Below are positions 17,525 to 24,802 of a stretch of 34,986 nt of DNA, piece by piece. The stretch lies in the NCBI GenBank assembly GCA_000798955.1, contig JTLC01000025.1:1-34986 (forward strand). Direction: 5' to 3'. Source of the DNA: Firmicutes bacterium ZOR0006 (GTDB taxonomy: Bacteria > Bacillota_I > Bacilli_A > Culicoidibacterales > ZOR0006). A program made the position numbers and the translations under genes. Below the pieces are notes generated by a model that saw only the letters and a list, made by a program, of their open reading frames with translations, was not told the DNA's origin and ran no database searches. Positions within the stretch are counted from its first letter, which is position 1, and every line of letters starts with the position of its first letter.

Positions 17525-17610
17525 CGCTCCTTCTAATCTAAAACATACGTAACAAAACCTGTTTGCGTTTGCCAGCGGTACATTCGTAATGTATGACTCT
17601 ATTCGTCACC
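17525..17610 (-). ncRNA. Putative L19 leader (autoregulatory mRNA structure)
   Basis: The rplS 5' untranslated region of about 90 nt contains a short ACATT/AATGT hairpin and complementary CATAC/GTATG segments that can close a larger structure ending just before the ribosome site. Bacillota are known to carry an L19 leader at this place. I infer identity from position and these pairings, not from a covariance-model match. Confidence 0.4.
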
Positions 17611-17615
17611 AAAAT

Positions 17616-17643
17616 ATTATATCATAATAATGTTATTTTTCAA
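17616..17643 (-). promoter_or_regulatory. Promoter of rplS
   Basis: TTGAAA (17638-17643), 16-bp spacer, TATAAT (17616-17621) with a TGA extension: a strong promoter between trmD and rplS. Confidence 0.8.
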
Positions 17644-17661
17644 GTTTTTCTTGATAAAAAA

Positions 17662-18411
17662 CTACTTTTTTTGCACTGATGACGACACTGTTAAAAATGG
17701 TGCAATCAATTGTTGTTCATCAGCTGTCAATGTTATATTGGCCAGTAAATCTGGACGCCGCTTGGCTGTACGGATCAATGCCTGTTCATGACGCCATTGT
17801 TCGATATTTTTATGGTGTCCACTTAAGAGTACGTCTGGTACTGCCATTCCCTGATAGTCAGCTGGACGTGTATAATGTGGATACTCCAACATTCCCATAC
17901 TAAATGAATCATTTGCATGAGAATCGTGTTCAATCACATCATCAAGCAAACGCACGACCGCATCGGTGACAACCATCGCCGCGAGTTCGCCTCCGGTTAA
18001 GACATAATCACCGATTGATAGCTCATCATCTGCTAAATGCTCGACAATTCGCTCATCAAACCCTTCATAATGCCCACAAACAAGAATTAGATGCTCTTCT
18101 TGCGCGAGTTCTTCAGCAATTTTCTGGGTAAATGGACGACCTTGCGGTGTCATCAAAATCACTTTTGGTGTACATTCACTCTGTGCTTTTAAGTCGGCAA
18201 CCGCATCAAAAATCGGCTGTGGTGTCAGCACCATACCGGCACCTCCACCGTATGGATAATCATCAACCTTATTATGTTTATTTGTTGTATAGTCCCGAAA
18301 GTTAACAACGGCAAAGTCAACTTCACCTTTTTCCTGTGCTCGTTTCATAATTGATTCATGTAAAACACCTTGGAACATTTCTGGAAATAAACTTAAGATT
18401 TCAATTTTCAT
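17662..18411 (-). CDS. trmD: tRNA (guanine-N1-)-methyltransferase TrmD
   Basis: 249 residues. It methylates N1 of G37 in tRNAs with G36, using SAM bound in a trefoil knot, and so prevents +1 frameshifting. The N-terminus [13 protein letters not shown] is diagnostic. Knot and active-site blocks are present: [53 protein letters not shown] and the C-terminal domain with EYPHYTRP. Its ATG overlaps the rimM stop codon (ATGA), so the two are translationally coupled, as in most Bacilli. Confidence 0.97.
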   Translation of the reverse strand: MKIEILSLFPEMFQGVLHESIMKRAQEKGEVDFAVVNFRDYTTNKHNKVDDYPYGGGAGMVLTPQPIFDAVADLKAQSECTPKVILMTPQGRPFTQKIAEELAQEEHLILVCGHYEGFDERIVEHLADDELSIGDYVLTGGELAAMVVTDAVVRLLDDVIEHDSHANDSFSMGMLEYPHYTRPADYQGMAVPDVLLSGHHKNIEQWRHEQALIRTAKRRPDLLANITLTADEQQLIAPFLTVSSSVQKK

Positions 18412-18926
18412 CCTAATAACCCCGGCACTGGAATAATAACTACTTTTTTCGCTTCAACATCAATGCTATCAACAAAGTCATCAACGTACGGTACAAGTAC
18501 ATTTGCTTGGCCCTTACGTTTAATGACCCAAACATCATTCGCTCCAGTTTCCATAATATCAGCGACTTCACCAATGACTTCACCGCTTGTTGTTACTGCT
18601 TGGCATCCAATAATATCTTCATAATAAAATTCATCAGCTGCTAACACATCTTCTTTTTTATCTTTAGCAAATTTAACAATCATTGTTTTAAATTGTTCGA
18701 CAAGATTGATATTTTCTAATCCTTCAAAAACAACTTGATCAAAGTTCTTGTGTTTACGGTGTGATTTTACAACAACCGTTTCAACTAATTCATTTTTACT
18801 GTTGAAAATATATAATGTACTTCCTTTTTTAAAACGTTCTTCAGCAAAATCAGTTGTTGCCATAATCCGAACTTCTCCACGAATCCCGTGTGTATTGACA
18901 ATTTTCCCGACACGTACATATTCCAT
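18408..18926 (-). CDS. rimM: 16S rRNA processing protein RimM
   Basis: 172 residues. RimM binds r-protein S19 and helps mature the 3' domain of the 30S subunit. The N-terminal RimM domain has [19 protein letters not shown]; the C-terminal PRC-barrel has [34 protein letters not shown] and [10 protein letters not shown]. The start is set at the ATG at 18926 (MEYVRVG), with AAAGGTGG 8 nt upstream; the GTG at 18938 lies inside that ribosome site. The gene has its own promoter at 18963-18990 because khpA, its normal upstream partner, is cut off by a terminator and repeat array III. Confidence 0.95.
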   Translation of the reverse strand: MEYVRVGKIVNTHGIRGEVRIMATTDFAEERFKKGSTLYIFNSKNELVETVVVKSHRKHKNFDQVVFEGLENINLVEQFKTMIVKFAKDKKEDVLAADEFYYEDIIGCQAVTTSGEVIGEVADIMETGANDVWVIKRKGQANVLVPYVDDFVDSIDVEAKKVVIIPVPGLLG

Positions 18927-18962
18927 ATCTTTTGCCACCTTTCTCTGTTCCTTGTTTTAACT

Positions 18963-18990
18963 ATTTTACCATCATTGAAAAGCATGTAAA
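18963..18990 (-). promoter_or_regulatory. Promoter of rimM-trmD
   Basis: TTTACA (18985-18990), 16-bp spacer, TAAAAT (18963-18968) with TGG in front: a good extended promoter between the repeat array and rimM. Confidence 0.65.
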
Positions 18991-19019
18991 ACCTTGTTAC
19001 CACTTATTTTTAAATTCTT

Positions 19020-19761
19020 ATACTCTAACACGTCTCCGTCTTCGTAAAGCTATCAGAAATTCCAAGCCACTCATTTCAATTCTCCCTGAAAATGAGTGGC
19101 TTTCCACATCTGTACGCTTTCCGATACTTCCTTTGGTTGCTTTGATGAAGTACCGACGTCAAACGCTCACTTGGCTCGGCATGCTTCCACCTTCTACTTC
19201 TTTGCCAAGCTCGTCACGGCGACTTTTCGTTTTACTGTCCCAAAGTCTGCCCTGACTACCACTTGGACACCAGAAGTAGATGTTTCCTTAAAATCCTTTT
19301 TTGAAACACCGGTGTCAGCACTTGGCTATAACACGCCTCTACCTAGCGATAGCTGAAAATCGTTTCATTGTGACCAAGTTATCATAACCTGCCAAATGAA
19401 ACTTATTTTCGTCGCTATCGCTTTTTTACCTTAAATAATTGGGTGTAAAAATCGGTATCAGCGCTCAGCTTATTTAACGTGTTTCATGCTTCAAGTCTCG
19501 TGAAAACGCAACAAATGTATGAATAACTCTTCTCACATTTATTCCTTTTTTCACATACCGACTTGATGCTGTCTAATATCCTTTTTTGACAGCACCGCAT
19601 TCAAGCACTCACTTGGCTCGGCATGCTTCGCACTTCACTTCCTTGCCAGACATCTTCATCAATTTGACTACCTTTGTGCAATTTCTGAAGATTTTCTGGC
19701 ATCTGGAAGTGATTTTACCTTAAATACTTGGTTTGTAAAACCGTGCTCAGCACTTGGCTAT
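19020..19761 (-). repeat. Structured tandem repeat array, locus III (five units)
   Basis: No credible gene lies in 18939-19787; five repeat units fill it. Cores (CACTTGGCT or CGCTCAGCT) lie at 19168, 19319, 19462, 19610 and 19751 (steps 141-151). P3 hairpins: 19125-19130/19147-19152, 19281-19286/19303-19308, 19423-19429/19445-19451, 19567-19573/19588-19594 and 19713-19718/19735-19740, with loops of 14-16 nt. Long stems: 19064-19076/19090-19102; 19193-19201/19272-19280; 19345-19353/19414-19422 with 19362-19369/19395-19402; 19492-19497/19560-19565 with 19500-19506/19548-19554; 19635-19642/19705-19712 with 19644-19650/19695-19701 and 19652-19658/19686-19692. The array starts directly after the khpA terminator, in khpA's sense. 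Confidence 0.87.
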
Positions 19762-19789
19762 AAAAAAAGCCACCTTGTGGGTGGCTTTT
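19762..19789 (-). terminator. Intrinsic terminator of rpsP-khpA
   Basis: GCCACC/GGTGGC stem (19769-19774 with 19780-19785) extended by A-T pairs, overlapping the khpA stop codon, then a run of seven T on the minus strand. Confidence 0.88.
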
Positions 19790-20042
19790 AAAATTCCTCA
19801 ATGTTAATCTTCACCCGTTTGCCTAGTTGCTTTCCTGCACCTTGCGCGATTGTTCGGATGGCTTTCGCCATTTGTCCGTTTTTCCCAATCATTCGCCCCA
19901 TGTCCTCTTTATTCACTAAAAAGTGAAAATTGATTTCTTGTTCATTTGCTGTCGGCATCTCGCGAACGGTTACACTCTCGGGATGTGAAACAACACTTAA
20001 CGCGAGTGTTTCTAGCAATCCTTGAAGTTGATTATGATTCAT
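19788..20042 (-). CDS. khpA: KH-domain RNA-binding protein KhpA
   Basis: 84 residues, a single KH domain. KhpA pairs with KhpB/EloR, binds RNA and affects cell elongation in Gram-positive cocci. The GxxG loop is visible in GRMIGKNGQMAKAIRTIAQ (GKNG), followed by KRVKINIEEF. It starts 7 nt after the rpsP stop codon. The nearest Shine-Dalgarno-like sequence (AGGA) is in the last rpsP codons and rather far, so translation probably depends on coupling to rpsP. Confidence 0.92.
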   Translation of the reverse strand: MNHNQLQGLLETLALSVVSHPESVTVREMPTANEQEINFHFLVNKEDMGRMIGKNGQMAKAIRTIAQGAGKQLGKRVKINIEEF

Positions 20043-20049
20043 ATATTGA

Positions 20050-20322
20050 TTATTTTCCTAATTTCATTTCGTGGAATTTTTTCATAACTCCAGCTTGTGA
20101 AAGAATGTTACGAACTGTATCAGTTGGTTGTGCACCATTTGATAATAATTCTAATGCTAATTCTTCGTTAATTGTGATTTGTGCTGGCTCAGTAACTGGG
20201 TTGTAAGTTCCTAAAGTTGCTAATACTTTTCCATCACGACGTGAACGAGAATCTGCTGCTACCACACGGTAGAATGGTGCTTGTTTTGCACCCATGCGTT
20301 TTAAACGTAATTTAACTGCCAT
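20050..20322 (-). CDS. rpsP: 30S ribosomal protein S16
   Basis: 90 residues, the family's usual length. S16 binds 16S rRNA early in 30S assembly. Diagnostic blocks are [26 protein letters not shown] (written here only as a name for residues 1-26), [13 protein letters not shown] and [14 protein letters not shown]. The ATG at 20322 has GGAGGT 8 nt upstream. Longer in-frame starts upstream would cross the promoter. First gene of a two-gene unit with khpA. Confidence 0.97.
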   Translation of the reverse strand: MAVKLRLKRMGAKQAPFYRVVAADSRSRRDGKVLATLGTYNPVTEPAQITINEELALELLSNGAQPTDTVRNILSQAGVMKKFHEMKLGK

Positions 20323-20365
20323 AATTAATGACCTCCGAGTTTGTTTTTTTTTATCAACATTGATT

Positions 20366-20394
20366 ATTTTAGCGGTTTTTTGGAATACTGTCAA
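20366..20394 (-). promoter_or_regulatory. Promoter of rpsP-khpA
   Basis: Perfect -35 TTGACA (20389-20394), 17-bp spacer, -10 TAAAAT (20366-20371): one of the best promoters in the window. Confidence 0.85.
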
Positions 20395-20461
20395 GGCTTT
20401 TTACTTAACACCCGCTTTATTTTTATTTTCTCATTTTACGACGCTTTTTTCAAGCATTTTC

Positions 20462-21511
20462 TTATTTTTCTAATGTAATCTGCGTTGTTGACCCCAAATC
20501 GTGAATAAGCTTCAGTGTCCACTGCATATTTGCATTATTGATCGGCGAAACATTCACTTCCCATTGATAACTATTTTGGTTAATACTCGTGACAACGACT
20601 CGGATTGGAACAAATTGATCACGACTAAAGTCTCGAATATACAATTGCCATGGTTGCAGTCCCGTTTTACTTTTCGCCAAAATAAACTGCCACGGCTCAT
20701 CAGCTGCTATTTGAAGCCATTCTTGATAGACTTGAGAATAAACTTGTAAGTCTTCGGTAAAACTCACTTCAAAAACATCATATGTATAATTTTTCGTCGG
20801 GACATTGGCAAGTTCTTCCGGCAGAAAAAATATTTCTGCTAAATTTGAGTATTCCCACTGACTCAAGCTAATCGCTTGTTGATTTTCTATTCGCATCGTT
20901 AATTGTTGCTCTAAAATTTTTTGTTCAATTGTATCCTTTAAAATAACCTCTTTAATACACGTGATGTCAAAACATTTATTCGTCACTGTATTATGAACAT
21001 ACATTGTGAATCCGCCAGCTAAAGCGACGCCACCAAGTAAGCTGAGTAGCTTCATAGTTGGATGGGTAATAATCGCTTCACTCATCTCCGGTTGACTTCG
21101 ACTGAGGCGATCAATAATTGTTCGTCCCGTTAACAAACCTGCCGCTGCATTCACAAGGCTAAATAATCCAATACTTACGATATGAAGTGAGATACCAAAG
21201 AACGCACGAAAAATAACCGTTGTCGTATTGAATTTTTGCAAACTTATTTGCATAAAGTACTGTCCGATTGTTCGATGAAACAGCAGATATCCAATTGTTT
21301 CATACAAAATATAGATGAGTGGAAACAAAAAGACAAAGTAGAGACCAAGGCTATATTCATTAACAAATAAAACAAATTCTAGCGCATCAACGTTCGTACT
21401 TACCCAATGGACACTCTCATTATAAGCAATGACACTTAACCAAAATACAAACGGAAATAAAAAAATGACATCGAGCACAACTGCTAACATTCGCCGTAAT
21501 TGTTGAAACAC
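20462..21511 (-). CDS. RDD-like membrane protein of unknown function
   Basis: 349 residues from the GTG at 21511. The N-terminal half has about four membrane helices with an RDD-like pattern: LRRMLAVVLDVIFLFPFVF near the start and RTIGQYFMQISL after the second helix pair. After a fifth helix (about 148-165) comes a long soluble domain of about 180 residues with no motif I recognise, probably extracellular. The start is set by AAAGGTGG, 8 nt before GTG 21511; the GTG at 21523 is inside that site. The gene has its own extended -10 promoter and follows the ffh terminator. Its place between ffh and rpsP is not usual in Bacilli, so it looks like a lineage-specific insertion. RDD membership was judged by eye. 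Confidence 0.65.
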   Translation of the reverse strand: MFQQLRRMLAVVLDVIFLFPFVFWLSVIAYNESVHWVSTNVDALEFVLFVNEYSLGLYFVFLFPLIYILYETIGYLLFHRTIGQYFMQISLQKFNTTTVIFRAFFGISLHIVSIGLFSLVNAAAGLLTGRTIIDRLSRSQPEMSEAIITHPTMKLLSLLGGVALAGGFTMYVHNTVTNKCFDITCIKEVILKDTIEQKILEQQLTMRIENQQAISLSQWEYSNLAEIFFLPEELANVPTKNYTYDVFEVSFTEDLQVYSQVYQEWLQIAADEPWQFILAKSKTGLQPWQLYIRDFSRDQFVPIRVVVTSINQNSYQWEVNVSPINNANMQWTLKLIHDLGSTTQITLEK

Positions 21512-21535
21512 TGCTTCCACCACCTTTCTTTTTCT

Positions 21536-21544
21536 AGTATAACA
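21536..21544 (-). promoter_or_regulatory. Extended -10 promoter of the RDD-like gene
   Basis: The minus strand reads TGTTATACT. The transcript would have a leader of only about 15-20 nt, just enough for the ribosome site. Confidence 0.5.
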
Positions 21545-21581
21545 AAGAAAAAAGGTGAACCATAGCTTTTTCGGTTCACCT
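21545..21581 (-). terminator. Intrinsic terminator of ylxM-ffh
   Basis: AGGTGAACC/GGTTCACCT stem (21553-21561 with 21573-21581), then six T on the minus strand. Confidence 0.9.
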
Positions 21582-21599
21582 GTCTCTTAGCTTTAATTC

Positions 21600-23084
21600 T
21601 TAAAACGGAAAGCCACCTTTTCCGCCTTTACCACCCATTCCTGGGAAGCCACCTTTGCCACCGAGCCCTGGAAGACCACCAAGCCCTGGTAATTTTCCGC
21701 CGGCTGGCATATTTGGCATTTGTCCGAGATTTGGCATCCCTTTTTTGCCTTTTTTGCCTTTTTTACCACCTGGCATTTGGTTCCCCATCATTGAACTCAT
21801 TTGCTTCATCATTTTCTTCGACTGTTCAAATTGTTTTAAAAGACGGTTAATTTCTGGTACACCACGACCACACCCTTTGGAAATTCGTAGCTTACGTTTA
21901 TGATTCAGTAAACTTGGATTTTTGCGTTCTTCTGGGGTCATCGAATAAATAATTGCTTCAACATGAGCCATTTGCTTTGGATCAATATTCACTTTATCTA
22001 ATCCCATTTGACCAGCACCTGGTAGCATCTTTAAAATTCCTTCTAGCGGGCCAAGTTTTTTCATTTGTTGCATTTGTGCGAGGAAATCTTCTAAATCAAA
22101 TTGTCCGCTCAACATTTTCTCAGTTGATTTCATTGCGACATCTTCATCAAGATCTTCTTGGGCTTTTTCAATTAAGCTGAGGACGTCTCCCATTCCAAGG
22201 ATTCGCGATGCCATTCGTTCTGGATAGAATGGTTCTAATGCAGCTAATTTTTCACCAGTACCGATGAATTTGATTGGAATACTCGCCATTTGACGAATTG
22301 AGAGTGCTGCCCCCCCACGTGCATCACCATCTAATTTTGTTAAAATTGCCCCACTTAAACGGAGGTGATCATGGAAATGAATTGTCACATTAATCGCATC
22401 TTGTCCTGTCATCGCATCGACAACCAGTAAAATTTCGGTTGGATTAATTTCCGTTTTAATTGCTTGAAGCTCATCCATCAAGGCTTCATCAATATGAAGG
22501 CGTCCAGCCGTATCGACTAAAACATAATCACACCCTTGTTCGACTGCAGCAGCAATCCCTTGTTTCGCAATTTCTACTGGTGAGACGTTCGTTCCCATAT
22601 CAAAAACTGGAACATCAAGTTGACGTCCTAGCGTCTTTAACTGTTCAACTGCGGCTGGACGATAAATATCGGCAGCAACAAGCATTGGTTTTCCATTGAG
22701 ACGTTTCCGAATATGATTCGCTAATTTTCCTGTTGAAGTTGTTTTCCCCGAACCTTGTAATCCGACCATCATAATAACTGTTGGACTCGTTGGTGCTTTC
22801 AGTAACGGAACATTTTCCGCTCCCATTAATTCTGTTAATTCATCATTAACAATTTTAATCACTTGTTGGGCTGGTGTCAGTGAGGTCCAAACCTTTTCAC
22901 CAATTGCTTTCTCTTTCACTGTTTGCATGAAAGATTTAACAACGATGTAGTTGACATCGGCTTCTAGCATTGCCAAACGTACTTCGCGTAAGGCTTGGTC
23001 AACGTCCTTTTCATCTAATTTCCCTTTTTTTGTCATGTTTTTGAAAATATCTTGTAAGCGATCTGATAAACTTTCAAATGCCAT
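21600..23084 (-). CDS. ffh: Signal recognition particle GTPase Ffh
   Basis: 494 residues. Ffh binds 4.5S/scRNA and signal sequences and delivers ribosomes to FtsY at the membrane. N domain 1-95. The G domain has Walker A GLQGSGKTT (108-116), DIYRPAAVEQL, DTAGR, TKLDGDARGG and the closing GTGEK loop. The Met-rich M domain follows (about 325-432), with LRISKGCGRGVPEINRLLKQF. After it comes a tail of about 63 residues (432-494) made almost only of Gly, Lys, Pro, Met, Leu and Phe, much longer than the short Met/Gly tails usual in this family. The ATG overlaps the ylxM stop codon (TAATG), so the two are coupled. Confidence 0.97.
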   Translation of the reverse strand: MAFESLSDRLQDIFKNMTKKGKLDEKDVDQALREVRLAMLEADVNYIVVKSFMQTVKEKAIGEKVWTSLTPAQQVIKIVNDELTELMGAENVPLLKAPTSPTVIMMVGLQGSGKTTSTGKLANHIRKRLNGKPMLVAADIYRPAAVEQLKTLGRQLDVPVFDMGTNVSPVEIAKQGIAAAVEQGCDYVLVDTAGRLHIDEALMDELQAIKTEINPTEILLVVDAMTGQDAINVTIHFHDHLRLSGAILTKLDGDARGGAALSIRQMASIPIKFIGTGEKLAALEPFYPERMASRILGMGDVLSLIEKAQEDLDEDVAMKSTEKMLSGQFDLEDFLAQMQQMKKLGPLEGILKMLPGAGQMGLDKVNIDPKQMAHVEAIIYSMTPEERKNPSLLNHKRKLRISKGCGRGVPEINRLLKQFEQSKKMMKQMSSMMGNQMPGGKKGKKGKKGMPNLGQMPNMPAGGKLPGLGGLPGLGGKGGFPGMGGKGGKGGFPF

Positions 23085-23431
23085 TATAGTTCACGTCCTT
23101 CAAATTTATTTAATGCTTGCATAATATGTTGGCTTTGTTGCTGATCACCTGCAGTAATTGCGACTGCCAATTGATCATAATAGTGTGCACGTTGTTTGTT
23201 TTTAGCTACTAACTGTAACTTTGTTTCATACATTTCAAGTTGCTGTTCACCGCGCTTGAGTTGATCATGAATTGCTGCGCGACTCACATTTACTTCTTCA
23301 GCAATCTCAGCCAATGATAAATTATCACCATAATACCGATCCATATAATCGTATTGTTTTGGTGTTAAAAGCTGTCCGTACAGATCTAACAAGAGATTCA
23401 TCCGTAGTACTTTTTCTAATTGTAGTTCCAT
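23084..23431 (-). CDS. ylxM: YlxM/p13-like SRP-associated DNA-binding protein
   Basis: 115 residues. A UPF0122/YlxM protein with a sigma-70 region-4-like helix-turn-helix: LTPKQYDYMDRYYGDNLSLAEIAEEVNVSRAAIHDQLKR. In streptococci YlxM binds SRP and modulates its GTPase. AAAGGAG lies 8 nt before the ATG, and its stop overlaps the ffh start. It is the first gene of a two-gene unit with its own promoter, separated from ftsY by a terminator. Confidence 0.92.
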   Translation of the reverse strand: MELQLEKVLRMNLLLDLYGQLLTPKQYDYMDRYYGDNLSLAEIAEEVNVSRAAIHDQLKRGEQQLEMYETKLQLVAKNKQRAHYYDQLAVAITAGDQQQSQHIMQALNKFEGREL

Positions 23432-23450
23432 CTTTTTTTCTCCTTTACCA

Positions 23451-23464
23451 AAACGCGAGCGTTT
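23451..23464. promoter_or_regulatory. 14-bp palindrome in the ylxM-ffh leader
   Basis: AAACGCGAGCGTTT, 6+6 bp around a 2-bp centre, sits between the promoter and the ribosome site. It may be an operator or a short leader hairpin; nothing in the window tells which. Confidence 0.35.
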
Positions 23465-23494
23465 ATCATTTTTACATGCTGATAATCAAGGTTA

Positions 23495-23523
23495 ACTATA
23501 TCATTTTCTCATCATTTGGTCAA
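23495..23523 (-). promoter_or_regulatory. Promoter of ylxM-ffh
   Basis: TTGACC (23518-23523), 17-bp spacer, TATAGT (23495-23500) with a TGA extension. Confidence 0.7.
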
Positions 23524-23546
23524 TTTTCCCCTAGCAATTTTCCCAT

Positions 23547-23573
23547 AAAAAAAACGCCATTGGCGTTTTTTTA
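23547..23573 (-). terminator. Bidirectional terminator after ftsY
   Basis: ACGCCA/TGGCGT stem flanked by A- and T-runs, overlapping the ftsY stop codon. It ends the recG-plsX-rnc-smc-ftsY unit. Confidence 0.85.
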
Positions 23574-24785
23574 AAAGAGATCTGCAAAGAGTCCGTATAA
23601 ATAACTTTCGACATCAAATGGTTGTAAATCTTCTGGTTTTTCCCCTAAACCAATAAACTTGACTGGTGTTCCTAAATCAGCACGAATCGCTAAGACAATC
23701 CCACCTTTTGCTGTTCCATCAACTTTTGAAAGAACCACGCCAGTGATTGGTGTTACTTCGGTAAATGCTTTCGCTTGGCTTAAACCATTTTGTCCCGTTG
23801 TTGCATCAATGACTAGTAAGGTTTCATGTGGTGCCCCTGGTAACTCACGTTGAATAATACGATTAATTTTATCAAGTTCATTCATCAAATTTACTTTATT
23901 TTGTAAACGGCCGGCAGTATCACACAAAACAATATCGATACCTTCCGTTTTAGCTCGATGAATTGCATCAAACATAACGGCAGAAGGATCACCATTTTGC
24001 TTTGTTTTTACCACTTCAACACCAAGGCGGTCTCCCCAAACTTGTAATTGATCAACAGCCCCAGCTCGGAATGTATCTCCGGCTGCCATGATGACACTTT
24101 TCCCTTCCACTTTAAAGCGGTGCGCCAGTTTCGCAATCGTTGTCGTTTTCCCGACACCATTGACACCGACAAATAAAATTACAGTCGGTCCTGTTGCTTG
24201 TAAATTTAATCCTGGTTGATCTTCGCCATTACGGTGATAAATTTCGTACATTTTTTCGACAATGACTTCATTTAACTCTTTTGGATCACGGACATTTCGG
24301 ACTTTGACTTCGTGTCGGAGTTGATCAGTTAATTCCATTACCGTTTGGACCCCAACATCGGCCATAATGAGAATATCTTCGAGTTCCTCAAAGTATTCCT
24401 CATCTACTGTCCGGAAACGGGCCATTAAATCATTAAATCCTGTGAGCAATCCTGATCGTGTTTTTCCCATTTTATCATGATAGTTATTCGCGCGTTGCTC
24501 TTGGAGTGATTGCGTGGCTACTACTGGGGATTCTTCCACTGGTGTTGGTGTTGGTGCTACCACTTCAGTTTCCTCAGTTTCGTTACTCCAATCATAATAC
24601 ACAACATCTGTTGCTTCGTGAGTATCTGCTTGTGACAAGGTCGGATCAGGTATTGCTACCGGGGCTTCAACTACTAACTCATTCGTTGGTTCCGTGACAA
24701 TTACACGAGATTCAACTTCTTGTTGAACAGGTTCTTCAGTTTGCGGTGTTTGAAACATTTTTTTGAATTTATTAAATAATCCCAT
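23571..24785 (-). CDS. ftsY: Signal recognition particle receptor FtsY
   Basis: 404 residues. The SRP receptor GTPase docks Ffh-ribosome complexes at the membrane. A short basic amphipathic start (MGLFNKFKKMF), likely a membrane anchor, is followed by an acidic, Pro/Val/Glu-rich A region (about 13-95), then the NG domain with Walker A GVNGVGKTT (207-215), GDTFRAGAVDQL, CDTAGRLQNK, LSKVDGTAKGG and FIGLGEKPEDLQPF. AGGAG lies 8 nt before the ATG. It starts 17 nt after smc, as in Bacillus, and is the last gene before a terminator. Confidence 0.97.
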   Translation of the reverse strand: MGLFNKFKKMFQTPQTEEPVQQEVESRVIVTEPTNELVVEAPVAIPDPTLSQADTHEATDVVYYDWSNETEETEVVAPTPTPVEESPVVATQSLQEQRANNYHDKMGKTRSGLLTGFNDLMARFRTVDEEYFEELEDILIMADVGVQTVMELTDQLRHEVKVRNVRDPKELNEVIVEKMYEIYHRNGEDQPGLNLQATGPTVILFVGVNGVGKTTTIAKLAHRFKVEGKSVIMAAGDTFRAGAVDQLQVWGDRLGVEVVKTKQNGDPSAVMFDAIHRAKTEGIDIVLCDTAGRLQNKVNLMNELDKINRIIQRELPGAPHETLLVIDATTGQNGLSQAKAFTEVTPITGVVLSKVDGTAKGGIVLAIRADLGTPVKFIGLGEKPEDLQPFDVESYLYGLFADLF

Positions 24786-24802
24786 GGAAGCATCTCCTTT
24801 TT

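Noticed and set aside
18932-19356. Open frames of 86-107 codons upstream of rimM
   Set aside because: They lie inside repeat array III, lack ribosome sites and follow the repeat structure rather than protein-like composition.
19020-19761. Integron attC array
   Set aside because: Folded sites with variable stems resemble attC, but there are no R-box GTTRRRY/RYYYAAC pairs at the stem bases, no cassettes with ORFs and no integrase in the window.
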